Shown here piece by piece: positions 52,314 through 61,931 of a stretch of DNA of 64,000 nucleotides. The DNA is from Enterocloster aldenensis (lineage in GTDB: Bacteria > Bacillota > Clostridia > Lachnospirales > Lachnospiraceae). A program made the position numbers and the translations under genes. The number at the start of each line of letters is the position of its first letter. The stretch's first letter is position 1. The stretch covers positions 289,632 through 353,631 of the forward strand of contig NZ_QVEX01000006.1 in assembly GCF_003434055.1 (NCBI RefSeq), read 5' to 3'. Below the pieces are notes generated by a model that made no database searches, was not told the DNA's origin, and saw nothing but the letters and a program-made list of their open reading frames with translations.

Positions 52314-54338
52314 TCAGGCCAGGCACTTTTCCAGCACGCCGAAAAGCCGTTCATAGTCAATGGGTTTGGCAACATGGTCATTCATGCCGGCTGCCAGCGC
52401 TTTGGCAATATCCTCTGCAAACGCATTGGCTGTCAGGGCAACCACCGGGATGTCCGCTGCCTGGGGATGGGCGCTTTCCCTGATTTTCCTGGCCGCCGTA
52501 TACCCATCCATCACAGGCATCTGCAGGTCCATGAGTATGGCCTGGAAATACCCGTCCTCCGATGCCTCGAACGCGCTTAATGCCTCCTGTCCGTTAAACG
52601 CGCCTTCCGTACTGATTCCCGCCTCCCAAAGGATGGTCCTGACGATTTCCATGTTGATTTCATTGTCCTCTGCCACAAGGACCCTGGCATTCCTGCCAAA
52701 AAAAACATCCCTGTGCCTGCCCGCGTCCACAATCTTACCGGATACATCCTCTTCCTTATGCCCATCCTCATCCAGCTTCAGGCTCAGTGTCACGGTAAAA
52801 CGGCTTCCCCTGCCCGGCTCGCTCTCCACCTGTATGCTGCCCTGCATGGCGTTTATGATTCCCTGGGTAATCGGCATGCCAAGACCCGTGCCCTCGATAT
52901 GTGTCTCCCTCACCTTTTCATCCCGGAGAAAAGGTACGAAAATATACTTCCTGAACTCTTCTGTCATACCAATCCCGCTGTCTTCCACGATGAATACAAA
53001 ATTGCCGAAGCCGGCAACCCTCTGGGCCACTTCTTTTACGGTCAGTTTAACGACTCCGTTCCCAGGCGTATATTTGACGGAATTGGACATCAGGTTTAAA
53101 AGTACCTGGCGCAGACGCCCGCTGTCCCCTATCAGGCGGCGGTGCTTAAGGTCCGCCGTATCCACCTTCAGCAAGTGGCCCTTTTCCTCCGCCGACGGGC
53201 GGATGATGGTCAGCACCTCCCCCACCAGCTTATCCATGCAGAACGGCCCGTCCATAAGCTGCATCTTTCCTTTTTCAATCCTTGACATATCAAGGACATC
53301 ATCAATCAGGGCCAGCAGATGGCTGCTGGACATATTGATTTTCTTCAGGCAGTCCTCCACCCGCTCCGGCTCGTGGCTGTGGGACATGGCAATGGCTGTC
53401 ATCCCTATGATTGCGTTCATGGGGGTGCGGATATCATGGGACATCCGGGCCAGGAAATTGCTCTTTGCCTCGCTGGCCTCCTTGGCTGCCTCATAGGCAG
53501 TCATCAGCGCCTTCCTGTTTTCCTCCTCCTGCTGCATCTCATTTATCTTCTGCTGGTGGATGTTCATATTGGCAAAAACCACTTTTGACACACCTGCGTC
53601 CTTCATCTGGGCCACGCTGAACCGGGAGCGCACCCACTGGACACGGTCCGGGTACCTGCGCCTGAAGTCAATGTCATACACAGGCCGTTCCTCTGACAGG
53701 ATCTGCTTTAAGAACTCAGGGCTTCCCGCCCTGCGCATCTTTTCCTGGTCCCGGGGGTCTACATGTTCACGGATGAATTTTTCATAATATACCTTCAGGC
53801 TTCCTTTTGGAAATTCTCCTGCCTTCTCTATGTAATCCTCCTGCCAGACCGCTTCCTCCACGTCATTGTCCAGGTCAAACAGATAGATGGAATAATAACA
53901 CTGGCACAGGTTGGAAAGCACATTGTCCCTGAGCCTGGCTTTTTCCCTGAGCATGATGGTATCGGTGATGTTCTGGTGATATCCCCTGAGGCATATCCCA
54001 TTTTCATGGCTTTCATCCCGGACGCCCCCGCAGCGCACATAGATGGTCCCCCACAGCGGATGTTCCCAGGGGTACTGGACTTCCGCCCGCTTATTGCGGA
54101 TCATCTCATCAACGCCGGTTTCTATCATGGGATAAAAATCAGGGTCAATCCGGTCATACCATACCCGGTAGCATTCCTCCGGGGACGGCATCCCTTTAAG
54201 GCCAAGGAGTTCCAGCATGGCCTTATCCCCGTACATCCTGGGTTCCCTCCCCTCCTCAAGCTCAATGGTCCACAATCCGGTACGGGCCATGCGCAGAAGT
54301 TCCTGCACACTGTCCATATCCATAAAATGCTCCTGCAT
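52314..54338 (-). CDS. Hybrid sensor histidine kinase/response regulator
   Basis: About 674 residues, all soluble: two PAS-like domains (roughly 10-130 and 140-290), a short coiled linker, HisKA with the phospho-histidine in FLARMSHDIRTPMNAIIGM, an ATPase with NLMSNSVKYTPGNG, VEDSGIGMTEEF and GTGLGMPITQGIINAM, and a C-terminal receiver with VLVAEDNEINMEIV, ILMDLQMPVMDGYTAARKIR and the conserved threonine in VALTANAF. No output domain or neighbouring regulator is seen, so the signalling partner is elsewhere. ATG at 54338 has GGGAGGC upstream; an earlier one at 54371 has no site. Confidence 0.93.
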   Translation of the reverse strand: MQEHFMDMDSVQELLRMARTGLWTIELEEGREPRMYGDKAMLELLGLKGMPSPEECYRVWYDRIDPDFYPMIETGVDEMIRNKRAEVQYPWEHPLWGTIYVRCGGVRDESHENGICLRGYHQNITDTIMLREKARLRDNVLSNLCQCYYSIYLFDLDNDVEEAVWQEDYIEKAGEFPKGSLKVYYEKFIREHVDPRDQEKMRRAGSPEFLKQILSEERPVYDIDFRRRYPDRVQWVRSRFSVAQMKDAGVSKVVFANMNIHQQKINEMQQEEENRKALMTAYEAAKEASEAKSNFLARMSHDIRTPMNAIIGMTAIAMSHSHEPERVEDCLKKINMSSSHLLALIDDVLDMSRIEKGKMQLMDGPFCMDKLVGEVLTIIRPSAEEKGHLLKVDTADLKHRRLIGDSGRLRQVLLNLMSNSVKYTPGNGVVKLTVKEVAQRVAGFGNFVFIVEDSGIGMTEEFRKYIFVPFLRDEKVRETHIEGTGLGMPITQGIINAMQGSIQVESEPGRGSRFTVTLSLKLDEDGHKEEDVSGKIVDAGRHRDVFFGRNARVLVAEDNEINMEIVRTILWEAGISTEGAFNGQEALSAFEASEDGYFQAILMDLQMPVMDGYTAARKIRESAHPQAADIPVVALTANAFAEDIAKALAAGMNDHVAKPIDYERLFGVLEKCLA

Positions 54339-54371
54339 ACACGCCTGCCTCCCTCTTATGTTTATTATCAA

Positions 54372-55691
54372 TCAGACCGATGCGGCCCGTTTTTCAAAGC
54401 CCTTAAACCTTAAGGTGAAAACGGCTGCCCTGAATATCCAGTCTATGAACATCCCGTACCAGATTCCCATCACCCCAAGCTTACATATGTACACAAACAG
54501 GTATGCGAACCCGATGCGGAAGGTCCACATGGAAAATACGGACACAGCCATGGTGAACCTGGCATCCAGGGAAGCCCTCAGGGTGTGGGGAATGGTAAAT
54601 GCCAAGGGCCATACAAGCATGGCGATACTGTGGGCCGTAATCAGCTCCCGGGACAGCCTTAGGGCCTGTTCGGACAGCCGGTAAATCCCCACCAGTTCCC
54701 CTGAAAACAGTACCATGGACGAGCTGAGCACCAGCAGTATGGCATAATTCACCCCTATCAGGGACTTGGCATAGCGCTTTGCCTCGGAGAGCCTTCCGGC
54801 CCCCACGCACTGGCCCACAATGGTGATAAGCCCCAGTCCGATGGCGGTCCCGGGCAGGTACAGGATGGTGACCAGGTTGCTGGCAACCGCATACCCTGCA
54901 ATCGAGGCAGTGCCCAGTGAGGACACAAGGCTCTGCAGGAATATCTTGCCAAACTGGAACATGCCGCTCTCCAGACCGCCCGGTATGCCGATGGAAAGGA
55001 TGTTCTTAATCATGCCCATATCCGGCACCAGGGACTTCATGCTGCTCAGGCGGATGGAATTGCGGCGGTCCTGTATAAGGACAAACATCATGGCTGCCGC
55101 GATGATACGGCTTAGCAGGGTGGGATAGGCCACCCCTGCCACCCCCATCTTAAGACCGAACACACAGATGGCGTTGCCTGCAACATTGATGAGGTTCATC
55201 ACCAGGGATGTCATCATGGACACCTTGGAATTCCCCATGGAGCGGAACAGGGCCGCACATGCGTTATACAGCCCGATAAATGGATATGACAGCGCCGTTA
55301 TCAGGAAATAGGTCTGGGCATTGTCCATCACGGACAGCTCCACCTTGCCGAATATGGCGCCCAGAAGATGCCGGTTGCCGATAATGGCAATAAGGGATAT
55401 GACCATGGACAGGGCCAGGGTAACGCTGACCAGCTGTCCAGCCGCCTTGCGGGCGTCCCTTGGCTGTTCCTTCCCGAGATACTGGGCTGAAATCACCGCG
55501 CCTCCCGTTGCCAGGGCTCCCATGATCTGTATGATCAGGACGCTGATGGAATCCACCAGGGATACCCCGGACACGGCTGCCTCGCCCACGGCCGCCACCA
55601 TCACCACGTCCACCATCCCCACCAGTACCGCCATGATCTGCTCCACAATCAGGGGGGCCAGCAGTTTTATCAGTTGTTTTCTGGAAAACAT
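54372..55691 (-). CDS. MATE family efflux transporter (second copy)
   Basis: 439 residues and about twelve helices. MATE features are LIKLLAPLIVEQIMAVLVGM, VDVVMVAAVGEAAVSGVSLV, GGAVISAQYLGKEQPRDARK and QCVGAGRLSEAKRYAKSLIG. It belongs to a different MATE subgroup from the one at 22674-24011 (the helix texts differ throughout). It lies immediately upstream of the hybrid kinase and 12 bases after the aminopeptidase gene. Confidence 0.92.
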   Translation of the reverse strand: MFSRKQLIKLLAPLIVEQIMAVLVGMVDVVMVAAVGEAAVSGVSLVDSISVLIIQIMGALATGGAVISAQYLGKEQPRDARKAAGQLVSVTLALSMVISLIAIIGNRHLLGAIFGKVELSVMDNAQTYFLITALSYPFIGLYNACAALFRSMGNSKVSMMTSLVMNLINVAGNAICVFGLKMGVAGVAYPTLLSRIIAAAMMFVLIQDRRNSIRLSSMKSLVPDMGMIKNILSIGIPGGLESGMFQFGKIFLQSLVSSLGTASIAGYAVASNLVTILYLPGTAIGLGLITIVGQCVGAGRLSEAKRYAKSLIGVNYAILLVLSSSMVLFSGELVGIYRLSEQALRLSRELITAHSIAMLVWPLAFTIPHTLRASLDARFTMAVSVFSMWTFRIGFAYLFVYICKLGVMGIWYGMFIDWIFRAAVFTLRFKGFEKRAASV

Positions 55692-55703
55692 GTTGCACCT
55701 TCC

Positions 55704-57032
55704 TTATACCACCTCATAACATCCGCCCTCACCCGCCCGGATGCAGGCAGAGTAAAAGTGTGCTGCCACCCTGGTAAGATAACATGTATCCATTACGCCT
55801 GCCGTTTCATAGGGCGAGTGCATGGACAGCTGGGGAAGGCCGATGTCCACCGTGTTCAGGGACACATGGGCATTGCTTATATTGCCCAGGGTAGATCCCC
55901 CCGGCATGTCCGAACGGTTGGCAAAGGTCTGGAAGGGAACCCCGGCCCTTTGGCACAGGGCCTTGAACATGGCTGCCGATACCGCATCCGTTGTATACTT
56001 CTGGTTCGCATTATACTTGATTACAATCCCCTGGTTCATATAGGGACGGTTGGTGGGGTCTGCCCGGTCCGGCAGGTTGGGATGGACTGCATGGGCATTG
56101 TCCGCCGATATCATGAAACTGGATGCCAGCGCCATCAGGTATGCCTCCTCATCCCTGCCAAGCCCGGTGTTAATCCGCCTTAGGGTGTCCATAAGGAAGG
56201 TGGAATCCGCTCCCTGCTTGGTACCGCTGCCCACTTCCTCATTATCAAACACGGCATGGACCGCAATCCCCTCCGCGGGTTCACTCTCCAGGAATCCCTT
56301 AAGGGATGCAAATGCACACTGCAGGTCGTCAATCCGCCCGCAGGAAAAGAACTCATTTCCAGCCCCCCATATGGTTCCCGGCATCCGGCTGTACAGGAAC
56401 AGGTCGTGGCCCAGGATGTCCTCCTCATGGACACCTGCCGCATCAGCCACAAGCTTCATGAACGTCCCCTTGGAATCATGGCCGCCAAACAGGGGGATCA
56501 TATCCACCTGGGGGTTGTATTTGTATCCATCGTTGACCTGACGGTTAAAATGGATTGCCAGGTTGGGAATCATCAGCAGGTCACGGTCCACCTTCACAAG
56601 CTTTGATACCAGGCAGTTCCCAGCCTTCACCACCAGGCGTCCGGCCACTGACAGGGGCCTGTCAAACCATGGGGCGCACAGCATGCCGCCGTATTTTTCC
56701 ACATTCAGCCTGATATAATGGCCTTCGGATTCCATCTCCGGATTTTCCTTAATCTTAAAGGTAGGCGAATCACTGTGGCTGGCCATGATCTGGTATCCCC
56801 CGCATGTTCCGGCCGGTATCCTGAACGATAGGATGGAGGACTGGTTCCTGGTCACGAAGTACGACCCGTTCTTTTTTAATTCCCACTTTTCCCCTTCATG
56901 AAGCTCTGTAAATCCTGCTTCCCTGAGGATTCCCGCTATATTGGCCACTGCATGGAAGCTGGTGGGGCTGTCCTGCAGAAAACGTATCAGTCCTTTGGTC
57001 AGCTGGATGCACTCTGCATTCTCAATACGCAT
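55704..57032 (-). CDS. apeB: M18 family aminopeptidase
   Basis: 442 residues. Metal and catalytic positions appear in IMASHSDSPTFKIKENP, CGRIDDLQCAFASLKGFL, FDNEEVGSGTKQGADSTFL, ADNAHAVHPN and DIGLPQLSMHSPYETAGVMD. Such dodecameric zinc enzymes release N-terminal residues, often Asp, Glu or hydrophobic. Of two adjacent ATGs the second (57032) is better spaced from AAAGGAG. Probably cotranscribed with the following MATE gene. Confidence 0.95.
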   Translation of the reverse strand: MRIENAECIQLTKGLIRFLQDSPTSFHAVANIAGILREAGFTELHEGEKWELKKNGSYFVTRNQSSILSFRIPAGTCGGYQIMASHSDSPTFKIKENPEMESEGHYIRLNVEKYGGMLCAPWFDRPLSVAGRLVVKAGNCLVSKLVKVDRDLLMIPNLAIHFNRQVNDGYKYNPQVDMIPLFGGHDSKGTFMKLVADAAGVHEEDILGHDLFLYSRMPGTIWGAGNEFFSCGRIDDLQCAFASLKGFLESEPAEGIAVHAVFDNEEVGSGTKQGADSTFLMDTLRRINTGLGRDEEAYLMALASSFMISADNAHAVHPNLPDRADPTNRPYMNQGIVIKYNANQKYTTDAVSAAMFKALCQRAGVPFQTFANRSDMPGGSTLGNISNAHVSLNTVDIGLPQLSMHSPYETAGVMDTCYLTRVAAHFYSACIRAGEGGCYEVV

Positions 57033-57112
57033 CATTAATCTCCTTTGTCAATCATTTCCTTTTCATACCATCTACTGTACCACAAACAGGTTCATCAGGC
57101 AATAGAGCGTAT

Positions 57113-58516
57113 TTAATTCTCCCTGGCCGCCAGCCAGGGCAGGATGAACCCAAGACCTACCAGCACAAAGGGCGTTACGATGTTGAGCACCAGCTGGAAC
57201 AGGTCGTCGGAATAGATGCCGGTGATACAGGCAAATGCGGTAAAACCGAAACACCAGACCCCCACCAGTATGCCTGCCGTCCTGCCTTTTAAGAACCGGT
57301 ACTGGGCGTGATAGGCATCCCCTGCCTTCTTAAGCGCGATATAGGCCACGAATACCCACAGGTAGCGCAGGGGCATGCAGACCGAGTTGACCTTTACCAG
57401 CCAGCGCACCAGCACATCCACATTCCTGATGCCAAAGGCAGGCACGATGATCAGGACGCAGACAATGAGCATCACCAGCCTGTGACCGTTCACATAGGTG
57501 CCGTGTTCATTTTTTTCAAACATCTTCCTGGGTATGAAGCGTGTATCCGCACTGTCCAGGAGCATCCGCAGGGGCGCGTCCACGGACAGTACCATGACGG
57601 AAAACTGGCCAATCAGGTTGGTAAGGGCATAGACAATCACAAAGAAGTTACCCATATGATAGTACTCCCCCAGCCTCTGGAAGGCGTAATAGGCGCCGTT
57701 TGTCATCAGGTCCGGCGGGATATGGCTGGAATCAAACATCATCCCAAGGGCAACGGTCCCAAGTATGGCGGTCACTGCCACCATAAGGGCCAGGGCCGCC
57801 ATCCCCTTGGAGAAATCCCTGGACGGGTCCTTCATCTTATTAACATAGGGGGATATTTTCTCACATCCGCCCACTGCGAAGACCAGGATGGAAAGCCCCA
57901 TGAAGAAACTGGCGTCAAAGGTGGGGATGAAGGTCTTTAACGACCATTGGATGGTCATGAAGGTCCCTCCTGTCAATGCCGGGGCAGCCACCATCATTGC
58001 AATGAACAGCATGGACATGATGAACATGGTGGATCCGGCCAGGGCGGACAGCCGCTTAAGGACACCCATGCCCTTGCTGGACAGGTACATGGCAAACAGG
58101 AATATGACCAGGCAGATCAGCTGCATGACCGTTGTATCCATACTGCTGGCCCTCTTGTCCTGGAACAGCGCCCAGCTGGCCGCAATCACCGTGGAATTGG
58201 GCTTCTGGGAAATATAAGGCATGTGCACCACCCAGTAGGTCCAGCCCGCATAATACGCCATCCTGGGACCGATGGTCTCCTGAATCCAGGAGCTGACGCC
58301 TCCTCCCGCGTCTTTAAAGGTGGAGCCCAGCTCGCCAACCATCAGGGCATATGGCACGAAGTAGATGGCAAATATCAGGATCCAGGAAACAATCGCCCTG
58401 AGGCCTCCGTACTCCGAAAACCCGTTGATCACATTCCCAAAGCCCCAGACCGTGGAAAATGCCATGAAGGCAAGGGTATGCCACAATATCTTTTTATCAT
58501 CGTCCCTCTGTCCCAT
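57113..58516 (-). CDS. APC family amino acid permease
   Basis: 467 residues, about twelve helices. The amino-acid binding loop of APC carriers appears as FSTVWGFGNVINGFSEYGGL, and the APC signature follows with GELGSTFKDAGGGVSSWIQE and AYYAGWTYWVVHMPYIS. The layout resembles GadC/YjeM-type antiporters; the substrate is not deducible. It lies 80 bases upstream of the aminopeptidase gene on the same strand, so imported or exported amino acids may link the two. Confidence 0.9.
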   Translation of the reverse strand: MGQRDDDKKILWHTLAFMAFSTVWGFGNVINGFSEYGGLRAIVSWILIFAIYFVPYALMVGELGSTFKDAGGGVSSWIQETIGPRMAYYAGWTYWVVHMPYISQKPNSTVIAASWALFQDKRASSMDTTVMQLICLVIFLFAMYLSSKGMGVLKRLSALAGSTMFIMSMLFIAMMVAAPALTGGTFMTIQWSLKTFIPTFDASFFMGLSILVFAVGGCEKISPYVNKMKDPSRDFSKGMAALALMVAVTAILGTVALGMMFDSSHIPPDLMTNGAYYAFQRLGEYYHMGNFFVIVYALTNLIGQFSVMVLSVDAPLRMLLDSADTRFIPRKMFEKNEHGTYVNGHRLVMLIVCVLIIVPAFGIRNVDVLVRWLVKVNSVCMPLRYLWVFVAYIALKKAGDAYHAQYRFLKGRTAGILVGVWCFGFTAFACITGIYSDDLFQLVLNIVTPFVLVGLGFILPWLAAREN

Positions 58517-58625
58517 TTAAGTAGTTCTCCTTTTCCGGTTAAATTGTCTTTCTGAAGGATTATTCTTACCAGAATCATGAAAGATATGAGCCATGTGCCT
58601 GTTTTTTCATTCTTTGGTAATCGGC

Positions 58626-58678
58626 CAAAAAAGGCAGTCCAGGCAGATGTCATACGACACCGGCCAGAGTCTGCCTTT
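58626..58678 (-). terminator. lplA terminator
   Basis: AAAAGGCAG and CTGCCTTTT flank a long loop with partial pairing; on the minus strand the second arm ends in TTTTTT. It lies just after the lipoate ligase stop, before the permease gene. Confidence 0.75.
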
Positions 58679-58693
58679 TAAGAATCATCATAA

Positions 58694-59626
58694 TCAATTG
58701 TCTGTTCCGGAATCTGCCAGATACTGCTTCAGCATCTCCTTCATTTTTCCTTCTTCATACTCCATCCCTTCCAGGCTTTGAAGGAACCGGCCGTGGTCCT
58801 CTGTATGTTCCGTATCAGAGTACAGCCTGGGACCTGTCATATATCCATCCTCCACCTTAAATGCCAGCTGGTAGATTCCCCGCCCCCCGGCCTCTTCCAC
58901 AACCAGCTCACACCCCGGGCTTTCCCCGTAAATCCATTCATGGCTTCCATAACCGTAATCATCGCCCGGCATATCCGTCTCTTTCAGCCAATGGACCTGT
59001 CCCGGCCCCATCACGGTGAAAAAGCGGTCTGCCAGGCGCCTTAAGAGCCGGCTTACCGTTATGTCCCCTGCCATCTCACTAAGGTTCATCACCCGTTTCC
59101 TCACGGAATCAATGCCATGGGACTGCAGTTTCCTTACGCTCACGGTAAGGCATCTGTCCATGGCTTCCAGGTCCGCATCCACCAGGATGGTTCCATGCAT
59201 CAGCATATTGTCCTGCTCCTCGTAAAAGGCCATGCCTGTGATTTTCCTCCCGTCAGCCAGCAGATCGTTGCCCGAGGCCTCCACCGGACGCCCTGAGGTT
59301 TCTTCTATCTCACTGCGTACGATTTCCCTTAACCGCGCCCCGTCCGCCTGGCCGCGTCTGTAAAGAAAGGTGAAATTCAGGTTGCCCCTGTCCTGGTAGA
59401 CCGCTCCCCCGCCGGAAGGGCGCCTGGCGATTGCAATGCCCTGGCTTTGACACTCCTTTGGACGGCATTCCAGCCAGGGACACTGGCTGCTCCCCAGCAC
59501 GATGGTCCTGTCATTGACCCACAGATAAAGGATGCATTCCTTATCATGGAGCTGCCGCAGCAGCCTTGTCTCCAGTGTAAGGTTCCGGTACACGTTCCCG
59601 CAGCCGGATACCACCACCCTATTCAT
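58694..59626 (-). CDS. lplA: Lipoate--protein ligase
   Basis: 310 residues. Motifs are ILYLWVNDRTIVLGSSQCPW, ARRPSGGGAVYQDRGNLNFT (lipoyl-AMP loop), SGNDLLADGRKITGMAFYEE (catalytic lysine in GRKITG) and MHGTILVDADLEAM, with a C-terminal accessory domain. It attaches salvaged lipoate to lipoyl domains. The start overlaps the end of the E3 gene by eight bases, so the two are translationally coupled and its likely client is the E3 N-terminal lipoyl domain or an off-window E2/GcvH. Confidence 0.95.
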   Translation of the reverse strand: MNRVVVSGCGNVYRNLTLETRLLRQLHDKECILYLWVNDRTIVLGSSQCPWLECRPKECQSQGIAIARRPSGGGAVYQDRGNLNFTFLYRRGQADGARLREIVRSEIEETSGRPVEASGNDLLADGRKITGMAFYEEQDNMLMHGTILVDADLEAMDRCLTVSVRKLQSHGIDSVRKRVMNLSEMAGDITVSRLLRRLADRFFTVMGPGQVHWLKETDMPGDDYGYGSHEWIYGESPGCELVVEEAGGRGIYQLAFKVEDGYMTGPRLYSDTEHTEDHGRFLQSLEGMEYEEGKMKEMLKQYLADSGTDN

Positions 59627-61367
59627 AATTATGGATTGCCCCCACGGTCAGGCCCAGGGCGGCTTCATGGATTCCCTCCCCCAGTGTGGGATGCGGGAAT
59701 ACGGTACGGATGATTGCCTCGGCAGGAAGATGGTTTGAAAGCGCCAGGGCAAGGATTGATATGAGGTTGGATGCATCAGGTCCTGCCACGGCAGCCCCTA
59801 AAAGCGCTCCGTCCGTCTCCCGGGCCAGCAGCTTGACAAACCCGTCCCTTTCTTCCATGGTCAGTGCTTTTCCATTGGCAGCAAAGGGGAAACGGCTTAC
59901 CCGGTAAGGGATACCCTCCTTTTTTAACTGGCCTTCCGTCTTGCCCACAGCCGCAAGCTCAATGGTTGAGAAAATAACGGATGGTATAAAATCATATTCC
60001 ATGGCGTGCTGTTTCTGGAGGATATGGTCAACCGCCGCCATTCCCTGATGGGACGCGGCATGTGCCAGCTGGATTTTACCTGTCACATCACCGATTGCAT
60101 AAATCCCGTCCACATTGGTCTGCATGTGGGAATCCACCTCGATTGCCCTTCCGTTCTCCGTAAGCCTTATGCCTGCATTGTCCAGCTTAAGCCCCTCCAT
60201 GTCCGCGGCGCGTCCCACTGCAACCAGCACCTTATCCGTAACCAGGTATTTTTCACAGCCATCTGCTTCAAATACCACGATGCACCGGTTGTTTTCACTT
60301 TCACGGATTTCCTTCACCCGGACGCCTGTGCGGATATCCGCCCTACCTTCCAGCACATGAAGCAGCGCCCCTGCTAAATCGCTGTCAACCGTTGGCAGTA
60401 TCTGTCCTTCATATTCCAGTACGTGCACCTGTTTGTCAAAGGCCGCGTAGATTCCGGCAAACTCCATGCCAATCACACCGCCTCCGATAATGGCTATGGA
60501 TGTGAAATCTTCTTCCAGGTCCAGGGCCGAGGCAGAATTCAGCACGTTCTTCCCGTTTATGCCGGGTATGGGCAGTTTAAGAATCCGGGAACCGGAAGCA
60601 ATGATGATATGGTCAGCCTTAACCGTGGTGCGGTTAAGCCCCTGTGCCACCAGAAGTTCCTTTTCCCCCTGGAAGGAAGCAGCTCCCCTGACCAGCCGGA
60701 CATCATTGGCCTTTAGAAGGGACTCAATCCCCTGGCGCAGTTCCCCCACCACCTGGTTTTTATGGCTGATTACCTGATGCATGTCAAAGGAAACCTCTGG
60801 GCAGGATACGCCGAATATGGCCGAGGACTGCAGCCCATGGTACCTGGCCGCGCTGCTGACAATGGCCTTGGTAGGGATGCACCCTGCATTCAGGCAGGTG
60901 CCGCCTACCTTTCCTTTTTCAATCAGGATAACGGATTTTCCCTGTCTTGCCGCATAGATGGCTGCCTCGTAGCCTCCCGGTCCTGCCCCGATGACGGCGA
61001 TGTCACAGGTAAGGGTTTCCTTTTTACCGGGCAGGGTGTATGCAGGGGACGGCTTCCCTCCCTTATCCTTCCCGGACCTGTTATCCGGGGAAATCCCTTT
61101 TATCCCCATTTGTTTTTGGACTGCCTGTTCCCCGGCTTCTTCATAACTCACCCTGGCCAAAATGTCCCCGGCGCCAATCTCCTGTCCTTCATGAACAAAA
61201 AGCTCCATAAGGGTTCCTGCCTGTTCTGCTTTTACCACGGTATTCAGTTTCCCGCTTTCCGCTTTAAAAAGAGGGGCGCCCGCCTCAAATGCCAGGCCCT
61301 CTTTCACATAAATCTTTGTAACCTTATATTGTTTGCCCTTGTCGGCTGCCTTGAATATCAGTTCCAT
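59619..61367 (-). CDS. lpdA: Dihydrolipoyl dehydrogenase with N-terminal lipoyl-like domain
   Basis: 582 residues. Residues 1 to about 80 are a biotinyl/lipoyl fold with the presumed modified lysine in AESGKLNTVVKAE. After a linker the flavoprotein follows: FAD motif VIGAGPGGYEAAIYAARQGK, redox disulfide GGTCLNAGCIPTKA, NAD motif IIGGGVIGMEFAGIYAAFDK, YAIGDVTG and a C-terminal dimer domain with the catalytic HPTLGEGIHEA. It reoxidises dihydrolipoate in a 2-oxoacid dehydrogenase or glycine cleavage complex; no other subunit lies in this window. ATG at 61367 follows GGGAGAAGG. Confidence 0.95.
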   Translation of the reverse strand: MELIFKAADKGKQYKVTKIYVKEGLAFEAGAPLFKAESGKLNTVVKAEQAGTLMELFVHEGQEIGAGDILARVSYEEAGEQAVQKQMGIKGISPDNRSGKDKGGKPSPAYTLPGKKETLTCDIAVIGAGPGGYEAAIYAARQGKSVILIEKGKVGGTCLNAGCIPTKAIVSSAARYHGLQSSAIFGVSCPEVSFDMHQVISHKNQVVGELRQGIESLLKANDVRLVRGAASFQGEKELLVAQGLNRTTVKADHIIIASGSRILKLPIPGINGKNVLNSASALDLEEDFTSIAIIGGGVIGMEFAGIYAAFDKQVHVLEYEGQILPTVDSDLAGALLHVLEGRADIRTGVRVKEIRESENNRCIVVFEADGCEKYLVTDKVLVAVGRAADMEGLKLDNAGIRLTENGRAIEVDSHMQTNVDGIYAIGDVTGKIQLAHAASHQGMAAVDHILQKQHAMEYDFIPSVIFSTIELAAVGKTEGQLKKEGIPYRVSRFPFAANGKALTMEERDGFVKLLARETDGALLGAAVAGPDASNLISILALALSNHLPAEAIIRTVFPHPTLGEGIHEAALGLTVGAIHNYE

Positions 61368-61382
61368 GTCCTTCTCCCTTCG

Positions 61383-61419
61383 AAAAAGGGACGGCTGCAT
61401 CTCCCTGCGCAACCGTCCC
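61383..61419 (-). terminator. Terminator after the AhpD-like gene
   Basis: GGGACGG/CCGTCCC with inner TGC/GCA pairing, followed on the minus strand by TTTTTC. It separates the AhpD-like gene from lpdA, although it ends close to the lpdA start. Confidence 0.85.
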
Positions 61420-61471
61420 TGTTTATTCCATCTGCCTTTAAGTATGCCTGAAAAGCGCTGTCTTTCATATA

Positions 61472-61822
61472 CTATTCAAAATCATGCTCGAATTCGTCCA
61501 CCGCATCCTTAAGTGTCGTAACCGTATATGCCATGCTCGGTCCTCCGCCGAATGCCACTGCAACCATGGCTGCCTCTAATATCTCTTCCCTGGTGGCACC
61601 TGCCTCATACGCTTTATACACATGATAGACAATGCAGTACTCGCAGCGGTTATATGCGCCGATTGCAACGCTGATCAGTTCCTTTGTCTTGACCGGGAGC
61701 GCGCCTTCTGCATAATTGGTTCCCAAAAGATTCATGAATGCCTGGACATGTGCTTCATTGGTTTCACTGAGAGTACCCAGACCGCCTACAAAATCATTCA
61801 ACATGGTTCTTACATCTTTCAT
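61472..61822 (-). CDS. Carboxymuconolactone decarboxylase / AhpD-like protein
   Basis: 116 residues. The redox CxxC plus histidine is in AYNRCEYCIVYHVYKAYEAG, with TKELISVAIG before and EEILEAAMVAVAFGGGPSMA after, the usual CMD fold. AhpD-type members reduce disulfides or lipoyl groups in peroxide defence; others are decarboxylases. ATG at 61822 follows GGAGGGG. It lies directly after a MarR regulator with a strong promoter and palindromic operator, suggesting control by redox or electrophile signals. Confidence 0.9.
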   Translation of the reverse strand: MKDVRTMLNDFVGGLGTLSETNEAHVQAFMNLLGTNYAEGALPVKTKELISVAIGAYNRCEYCIVYHVYKAYEAGATREEILEAAMVAVAFGGGPSMAYTVTTLKDAVDEFEHDFE

Positions 61823-61885
61823 TTCAGACCCCTCCAATATTTTTCTTGCAGTACTAATAGTTAGCACTACAAGTATTATGTTATA

Positions 61886-61931
61886 AATATAACACGGAAT
61901 TATCAGTTTGTCAACTAATGTTCCGTGTTAT
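61886..61931 (-). promoter_or_regulatory. Promoter and inverted-repeat operator of the AhpD-like gene
   Basis: A perfect TTGACA (61909-61914) and TATATT (61886-61891) are 17 bases apart. An exact 11-bp inverted repeat, ATAACACGGAA (61889-61899) and TTCCGTGTTAT (61921-61931), flanks the -35 box, its outer arm lying within the last codons of marR. A near-palindrome TGTTATATTTATAACA covers the -10 box. These are natural MarR sites. Confidence 0.8.

Noticed and set aside
52360..53496. 378-codon plus-strand frame opposite the hybrid kinase
   Set aside because: Antisense shadow; Ser/Pro/Arg-rich without structure.
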